Shown here piece by piece: positions 59,340 to 64,000 of a stretch of 64,000 nucleotides of DNA. The position numbers were made by a program, and so were the translations under genes. Source of the DNA: Diploscapter coronatus (lineage: Eukaryota > Nematoda > Chromadorea > Rhabditida > Rhabditidae). The stretch's first letter is position 1. Each line of letters begins with the position of its first letter. The notes beneath the pieces were generated by a model. That model was not told where the DNA came from. It made no database searches and saw only the letters and a list, made by a program, of their open reading frames with translations. The stretch is taken from NCBI GenBank assembly GCA_964036155.1, contig OZ038423.1, positions 43,663,249-43,727,248 on the forward strand, in the 5' to 3' direction.

Positions 59340-60526
59340 TTATTTTTTGCGTCCGCATCCTCCGCACCGTGAAAAAGAAAGATTAATTTAAATTCTATTA
59401 CATAGATAAAGCGATTCGTTTGTAAATAACATATCGAAGCATTTTGGATAAGTTTGTACAAATCGCCTTACTATTAGTCCCAACGAAATATCACATTCAC
59501 TCTCCATTATAAACGAGGATGGATTTCCCAGCGAGAGACCCCCCTCTTTTTTACGGGGATACCCTATCACACTCTATCTCTGAGCCTATCCTTAACCGCT
59601 GACCAGTGAGATTGAAGAACACAGTGGTTAAAGGATAGGCGCAGAGACACAGTGATAGGGCATCCCCGTAAAAAAGAGGGGAGATATTTCGCCGAAGAAT
59701 TCACTCTCGTTTATAATGGAGAGTATCATCGATGCTTATTCATCGGCTTTAAATGCAGAGCAAAGTTTCGGTGTTATAATTATTCAAAACAAAAAGCGCA
59801 AATTATAAAAGTCTGTGAGAAAATTCTTTCTACCACTTAGAAACAGAAACTTTACTCCGCCAAACAATAATGAAGTAAGAAAAATGGCTGATAGAGTACC
59901 TCCCATGTTGCAACAACCACCTGTAATAAATCATAAAAAACGATAAGCAAAATCTGTATGATGAGACGGAAGGATTGGGTGGATGTCATTGGGAATGGTA
60001 GGTACACCATCATTCTCTTTAACAATGCCCTCTCTTCTTTTCTCTTCCATTACCCAACGTAATTTCTCGATCCTCATAAAAATAGCATAGGTAAGGTGGA
60101 TGAAAGCGAAGAAAGACAGCACCATTACAGAGTATAATGCAGTGATAGGAAAAATTTGAATTTTCGAAAATTCCAATCTTTCCGACTCACCGCCGGTAAG
60201 ACTTGGCAAAAAAATAGCACCTCCACCTCCGCCGATACAAGCCAGTGTCGGATGAACCGTCGTGAACAGCAGAATCACACTGATGATGATTAGCTGAAAT
60301 CAAGTAATTAGGGTTTCTTTGGTTTGATCGAAATATCAAATTTTCATGGAGGTAGATGTCCTTGAAAAGTAGTGACACTTCAAAGGCTGAGAACAGTTCT
60401 CATGTATAGCGAAATAGATCAAAGAAGTGGTGCTACCGTTTTAAAACCATGGAAAATTTCGTAATTTTAAAAGTCTAATAATTTCCTTACCATAGTGGCA
60501 ATGTACGAGTAGAACTTTGAAGCCAT
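59340..60526 (-). CDS. Tiny secreted Gly/Cys-rich peptide, member 1
   Basis: Four exons (60526-60491, 60293-60191, 59920-59900, 59359-59340) join exactly in frame to 59 residues. The N-terminus MASKFYSYIATMLIIISVIL plus LFTTVHPTLA is a signal sequence. The predicted mature part starts CIGGGGGAIFLPSLTGG and ends CCNMGGCGRKK: glycine-rich, four cysteines, basic tail. The last acceptor (CGGAG before GATGC) is atypical, but it keeps frame and gives the same kind of Cys-Gly-basic ending as the neighbour. It is probably secreted; antimicrobial or signalling roles are guesses from size and composition. The same intron/exon phases occur in the gene at 61339-61943, so the two are tandem paralogs. The last intron contains a palindromic element. 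Confidence 0.72.
59500..59723. mobile_element. MITE-like palindromic element inside a peptide-gene intron
   Basis: CTCTCCATTATAAACGAG at the left and its complement CTCGTTTATAATGGAGAG at the right. The arms continue with CCCCTCTTTTTTACGGGGAT and CCTATC..GCCTATCCTT, about 95 bp per arm with mismatches. The element makes mirror-image open frames on both strands that are not genes. Confidence 0.85.
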
Positions 60527-61338
60527 ATCAGGTTAGTCGAAATGTAGGGAATAAAATTCGATCTTCGGATGAAGATGGAGATCGAACCGGGAAGTGGTAC
60601 GAGATCTGTGAGGGAAGTGCTCGTCTTATATAGTGGCATTCATATTCGAACCGGACTGGGATAGGGGCTATGTGTGTTTGTGTGCCGAGGAAAGCTGTCC
60701 ATGCCATTGGCAGGGATGAGAACATTGTTGCTGTTTGCTTGTTGCAACAAACAGCTTCCTCCCCCATTTTCCTCTTCCCTGTTCGACGTTTTTAGCAGCT
60801 TTCCCAGATCCAATTCAAACCATCAGCGTCGTTGAAAACGAACGATTCGAGAGGTTCAATATCCATAATTCATTATGGCTACATTTATTGAGAGCCAGTC
60901 TAGATAGATAGGAGTGAACTTCGATCAGAAGGCTTTTCAAGTCAAGGTCTCGTCACTTATAATTGAAAAGTCTGGCTAGTGTTGGGTATATTATAATTTC
61001 AATATATGAAATATTTCAAATTGCCATAAATGTTTGATCTCTCCAAATAATTGTATCCAATTATGATTTGATTTCAGGTTCACTGAACACATAACTTGCA
61101 GTCATCAAATATTTACAACGTGCAAAAACTTTATTGAACTAGGAGCTAGTGCGAATAAATTATATGAAAAGACAGATAGTGAAGATATAGAGTAAGTGGA
61201 CAGCGGATGAAGTAGCGAATTGTCGTGAGTTGGGTAGAACGACCTAAATTTTAGTTACAGTCAGAATATCTTTCTGAATCTATTGAGGTCTTGAACTTAC
61301 TTGAGCCGAAGTTATGATATTGGCGAATGGGCGGAGAT
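60527..61338. other. Gap between the two peptide genes
   Basis: Contains the promoter of member 1 (TATA box at 60625-60633) and the 3' flank of member 2. No further exon seen. Confidence 0.5.
60625..60633 (-). promoter_or_regulatory. TATA box of peptide gene 1
   Basis: Minus-strand CTATATAAGACG about 100 bases upstream of the ATG at 60526, in an otherwise ordinary promoter region. Confidence 0.6.
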
Positions 61339-61943
61339 TTATTTCTTTCCGCACTAAAATAATATCATCAAAATAGATTGAAGGTAAAGAATGAAATTTG
61401 GATTTGACAGAATGACGGAGTATTCTTTTCAAGCGCTATCTCTAACTATAGACTCTATCACTTCGTCAAATTGAAGTCGCAAAATTTATCAGAAAAAAGA
61501 AAAACTTACTGGAGTTGGGCATTGAGGCTGACCGCAGCAAGCGCCTATAACATTGATGATAAATAGGTATGCATGATAATTAATGTCTGGGCTAGTTACC
61601 TCCTCCTCCTCCTCCTCCGAGGCAGGCAATGGCGGGGTGGTTGGCGAACACGAGGATGGCGCACACGACGACGAGCTAAAAATTTGTCAATTCGTGAAAA
61701 AAAACTTTCAAAAACTGCTGACTTTATGGGAATGAATTGATGTTAAATTTCGAAAATTGTTATTTCCAGGAAGTGAATAAGAAAAAAGTTTTCTTATGCG
61801 ATCATGAAGGTAAATTGTAGACTTCAATTGAAAAATTCGATTTAGAAACTTCTAATGAAAGCTAGTGTAAACAATTGATGAAGCTGATAGTGATAAAAAT
61901 CACTAACCATCTTGATGGCCAAGGTGTAGAAGCTGGAGACCAT
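61339..61943 (-). CDS. Tiny secreted Gly/Cys-rich peptide, member 2
   Basis: Four exons (61943-61908, 61675-61600, 61544-61510, 61353-61339) give 53 residues with clean splice sites throughout. The signal sequence is MVSSFYTLAIKMLVVVCAIL plus VFANHPAIA; the predicted mature part is CLGGGGGG then ACCGQPQCPTPCGKK: six glycines, five cysteines and a Lys-Lys end. Exon 1 is 36 bases and phase 0, and exon 2 ends in phase 1, exactly as in the gene at 59340-60526. The first exons (FYTLAIKM versus FYSYIATM) and the HPaiA/HPTLA-C-(L/I)-G5 region align. The gene is on the same strand, 0.8 kb upstream. Function is unknown; an inducible defence or cuticle peptide is conceivable. Confidence 0.78.
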
Positions 61944-64000
61944 TTTGATTGGGGATGAGATGAAAGACGGTTGAAGTTGAGATGTTGACTTTGAGGCGTG
62001 ACTTTGCCTTTTATAGTCCCTGCCCTGGCATCAGCCCAGACTTTTGGGGAGCTTTCGCTAATTGCGGTTGCATACCATCACGCTCCGCCCACTTGCCCTG
62101 CTGTGCTTCTTCTTCTGGGGGTTTTTCCAAGTAGCAGGGATTTGCCTCATGCCTTATACCAATGAGATGGGCGTGTCCTCTGGCTTGATGTCTGACGGCG
62201 TACGCGATCGCGTTACACATCCTCGCATAATTTGCACGGATAATAGGTATGAGATGGGAGAAGGCCCAACGAGTTTGATCTGTAAGCGAGAAATGATAAG
62301 ACATTGACGACGACGCCATTAGCCCTCTTTTTGCAGCCAAGATCATCGGTCTTAAGATATCATGACATAATAAAAAGATCATGAATCACCCAATTGGTTA
62401 CAATGCTTTTCTCGCTATCTTTCGCATTCGATCGGGAGAAAAATTACGTTTCTTCCAGAGATTTATTTTTGAAAGAGATTATCGATTAGATCAAGATATG
62501 AAATGGATTAAACGGGAATTAGAGGCGAGTTGAAATTCGGATTCAGAGTACGAAAATTTTCATCCAGCCGATTCCTGGAAAGGGCAACTGCTATTTGACG
62601 GATTGACGAACCTTTCATTTCCACGCTATTTTTTTAAGTCTAGCCTATCTTCTCCATCCCCCTAACTAGAGTTCATCATTTAGTAGTTATTTCTGAAAAA
62701 TTCGATTTATAGAAAGCATGGAAGCCATCATAAACTTTTAGATTGTTTGTGTATGTTTCGCTGTAAAAACGTACATACGAATTGGGATATGCAATTATGC
62801 AAAATCGTATCGTCCTAAGATGCAAGACGCCGAACTGAAACAAGTTGTGTCGCGCAATTCCAAACCGATCAGCCCAAAAGCCAGCTGTAAACATGCGCGC
62901 AACCGATTTGAGATTAAGTTTTTAGAAGTGCTTGAGTTTGCGCAATGCACAACTGGATATTCTTTCAGGAAGGCGTGCATAGTTTGCTTTGGATATTTTG
63001 AAAATAAAATCAATTTGAAATAATTTATATCTGTTTGATACTGATGTTCTTGATAGTTTATCAATTCTGTAGTTTTTCTTATCAGATACAATAAATGGCA
63101 TCGTTCGTGTTGTTAGGCTGTAATGTGATCGAATGAAAAAGTCGCATCAGATCGTTCGGATTACGACTTTACTATAGCATGGAACTGGTATCTTGATATC
63201 ATTCGATGCATGGTATTCTATTTGCAAAGTACAAAAATGGTTCTTTCCTGGGTCATAAGGAAAGTTTGATTCTTGTTCAACGAGAGATGGAAACCGGTGT
63301 TTTTGAGTAAATCGTGACGATACCAATAGACTTTATTCTAGCTACAAAGGATAATAAATTATTTGTGGATGGATATTATCTTGTTATTCTGGTATGATTC
63401 TGTTAGATCTTATGAAGGTCTTTGAACCTTCTTAATTTCTTCAAGTTTTAATCCAAACTTGGGTATTCTTCTTTCATGTATGATGTTGAAGCATCTTTTA
63501 ATTTCACTAGAAAAGTGCTTTGGTCATTATGCAACTTTGTGTCGTTGGATTTGACTGTAATTATGATGTAACTCTGCTATTTTCTCCTTCTTTTTAAATC
63601 CGCCAAAATCCGATTCGATTTGCTGCCCGACTTGGATGACTTGGCGTCGAGCGAATTCGACTGTGAGTAAGATGGAATCCATCGGATTTGAAGCAGAAGA
63701 AGGGAGAACAGACCTTGGCAGAGCCTAAGCCAAAATGTCCATCCCAGCCCCTTCCAATACAAATATTCTGCTAAAATCTTGTTGCGAACCCCTTATGTGG
63801 GCTATTTGGAAATCTCGAGCCATACGAAATTGGGTAAAAATGGTAGGAAAAAAGACGCTTTTTCTACACCATTTCAAATGGCCTGAGGGCCTGAGGATTT
63901 GAGGTTTCCAAGTTTCCCACATGTATTACATTTCTATAGAAAACTTCTGTCTTGCGTTGATCCTCTTCAAAAAAAAATTCTCATTCTTTCTGAAAATGCG
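61944..64000. other. No gene seen
   Basis: Begins with the promoter of peptide gene 2 (TATA at 62007-62016; a TGATAA GATA-type site at 62294-62299). The rest is AT-rich sequence with scattered short open frames on both strands (for example 62011-62382 and 62795-63091, minus) that lack splice and domain support. Confidence 0.5.
62007..62016 (-). promoter_or_regulatory. TATA box of peptide gene 2
   Basis: Minus-strand CTATAAAAGGC about 65 bases upstream of the ATG at 61943, with a C/A-rich leader (CAACATCTCAACTTCAACC) between them. Confidence 0.65.

Noticed and set aside
59388..59840. Two similar open frames on opposite strands (PRKKEG motif)
   Set aside because: Mirror images produced by the arms of the palindromic element at 59500-59723, not genes.
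62011..62382. 123-codon minus-strand open frame upstream of peptide gene 2
   Set aside because: Overlaps the TATA box and promoter of that gene, with no signal peptide or domain; treated as chance.

Overview
The window looks like nuclear DNA of a nematode, probably a rhabditid relative of Caenorhabditis. It is AT-rich. Its genes are cut into many small exons by introns that are mostly 40-60 bp or several hundred bp long, with GTAAG-type donors and TTTCAG/TTTTAG acceptors. Several genes have a short-spaced TTTCAG-like site just before the ATG, as expected for spliced-leader trans-splicing. Gene content (multi-ShKT secreted protein, UDP-glucuronosyltransferase, wwp-1 next to icd-2) also fits a nematode. 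All gene models below were built by eye from splice signals and family motifs; exon edges are approximate unless stated.

Layout. 1-324 is a 12-bp tandem repeat with a 120-bp higher-order period. 325-8451 is an accessory, repeat-rich stretch: a kelch-repeat gene (-), a large palindromic element, a divergent HSP70-like ATPase-domain gene (-), a small unknown gene (-) and two tRNA-derived SINE-like elements. 8452-10829 (-) encodes a secreted protein with five ShKT domains. 11786-13245 (-) is a DGAT2-type acyltransferase, divergent from a UDP-glucuronosyltransferase at 13894-16849 (+), two introns of which carry palindromic elements. 17554-21672 (-) is a UBASH3-like histidine phosphatase relative that has lost catalytic arginines. 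It faces, 299 bp away, HBS1 (21972-27088, +), the ribosome-rescue GTPase. 27910-31944 (-) is a syntrophin. After a 6.6-kb gap without genes comes an inositol hexakisphosphate kinase-type gene (38510-42247, +). 44083-45385 is a maT-type (DD37D) mariner element with perfect inverted ends and a dead transposase. 46625-55007 (+) is a WWP1-type HECT ubiquitin ligase and 56731-58716 (+) is the NAC alpha subunit. Two tandem genes for tiny Gly/Cys-rich secreted peptides (59340-60526 and 61339-61943, both -) close the window, each with its own TATA box; 61944-64000 shows no gene.

How they relate. The right two thirds is mostly conserved housekeeping genes for translation quality control (HBS1, NAC alpha), ubiquitination, inositol pyrophosphate synthesis and the dystrophin complex. 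There is no operon-like clustering apart from the same-strand wwp-1/icd-2 neighbours. The left third and the right tip hold lineage-specific, secreted or stress-type genes together with most of the palindromic elements. The points most worth following are the paired tiny peptide genes, the pseudo-phosphatase, the HSP70-like gene with a degenerate nucleotide site, and the hierarchical 12/120-bp repeat whose substitutions keep a reading frame open.
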